Of a DNA stretch of 64,000 nt, positions 63,952 to 64,000 are shown in pieces. Position numbers and translations under genes: made by a program. The stretch is from Streptomyces regalis (GTDB lineage: Bacteria; Actinomycetota; Actinomycetes; Streptomycetales; Streptomycetaceae). The DNA lies in contig NZ_LLZG01000361.1 in assembly GCF_001509475.1 (NCBI RefSeq), forward strand, positions 1 through 64,000. Direction: 5' to 3'. Every line of letters starts with the position of its first letter. Position 1 is the first letter of the stretch. Below the pieces are notes generated by a model. It saw nothing but the letters and a program-made list of their open reading frames with translations. It made no database searches and was not told where the DNA came from.

Positions 63952-64000
63952 TCGTCGCCCCGTTCCTGGGCGACTCCTACGTCTTACGCCCCGGGAGCGC
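63939..64000 (+). CDS. 5' end of a hypothetical gene (cut by window)
   Basis: GTG start overlapping the previous gene; VYDLIVAPFLGDSYVLRPGS is visible. The sixteenth codon is TTA. Too short to assign. Confidence 0.5.
   Translation, partial: MYDLIVAPFLGDSYVLRPGS

Overview
The window is high-GC actinobacterial DNA, almost certainly from a Streptomyces chromosome. Coding is dense, GTG starts and 4-base overlaps are common, and a typical chromosomal block is present: uracil phosphoribosyltransferase, a LytR-C protein, the TadA partner and TadA, tRNA-Ser(CGA), and two SigB/F-class sigma factors followed by a MarR/efflux pair. From memory this matches the order around SCO4030-4042 of S. coelicolor.

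Layout. 1-6.1 kb is an accessory patch. It holds the 3' end of a large protein, two tRNA-derived remnants, a GntR regulator with two visible operator copies, a DUF5753 XRE regulator with a DUF6879 partner, and a small operon ending in a methyltransferase. 6.1-12.7 kb is a sugar-uptake operon: lipoprotein binding protein, two permeases, GH36 alpha-galactosidase and GH42 beta-galactosidase. It would import and hydrolyse galactosides, but no ABC ATPase or regulator is encoded with it. 12.9-15.8 kb has a CopC/CopD-like membrane protein and a secreted lipase-like hydrolase. 16.1-21.0 kb is an apparent iron-controlled divergon: a near-perfect DmdR/IdeR iron box lies between a siderophore-interacting flavoprotein and a four-gene operon (penicillin-acylase-family Ntn hydrolase, AlcB/IucB-type acetyltransferase, cupin, SDR). 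The acylase has an in-frame stop and the SDR has two frame disruptions.

21.5-45.7 kb is a complete 24.2-kb integrative element inserted inside an HhH-GPD DNA-repair gene. It is bounded by a 13-bp direct repeat that preserves the host reading frame. It carries a tyrosine integrase, an XRE regulator, an Xis-like protein, a TOPRIM-AAA replication protein, an FtsK/TraB-type translocase, a DUF2637 protein and other small spread-like membrane proteins, and a ribbon-helix-helix-like regulator, which is the plan of an actinomycete integrative and conjugative element (AICE). Its most unusual cargo is a 1323-residue tape-measure-like protein with no capsid, portal, terminase or tail genes around it. 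A second DUF5753/DUF6879 module, here as three separate genes, is also aboard. Two sets of short repeats are candidate replication or transfer sites.

45.7-58.5 kb is the chromosomal block described above, ending in a 14-TM MFS exporter fused to three carboxypeptidase-regulatory-like domains. 58.5-64 kb is again accessory: a MITE-like 226-bp element, a broken YceI gene next to a solitary TnpB element, an NsdA-like regulator, a frameshifted ATP-binding protein and several small genes, two of which contain the rare TTA codon.

Several of the broken genes differ from an intact frame by one missing base in a C/G-rich stretch, so sequencing error must be excluded before they are called pseudogenes.
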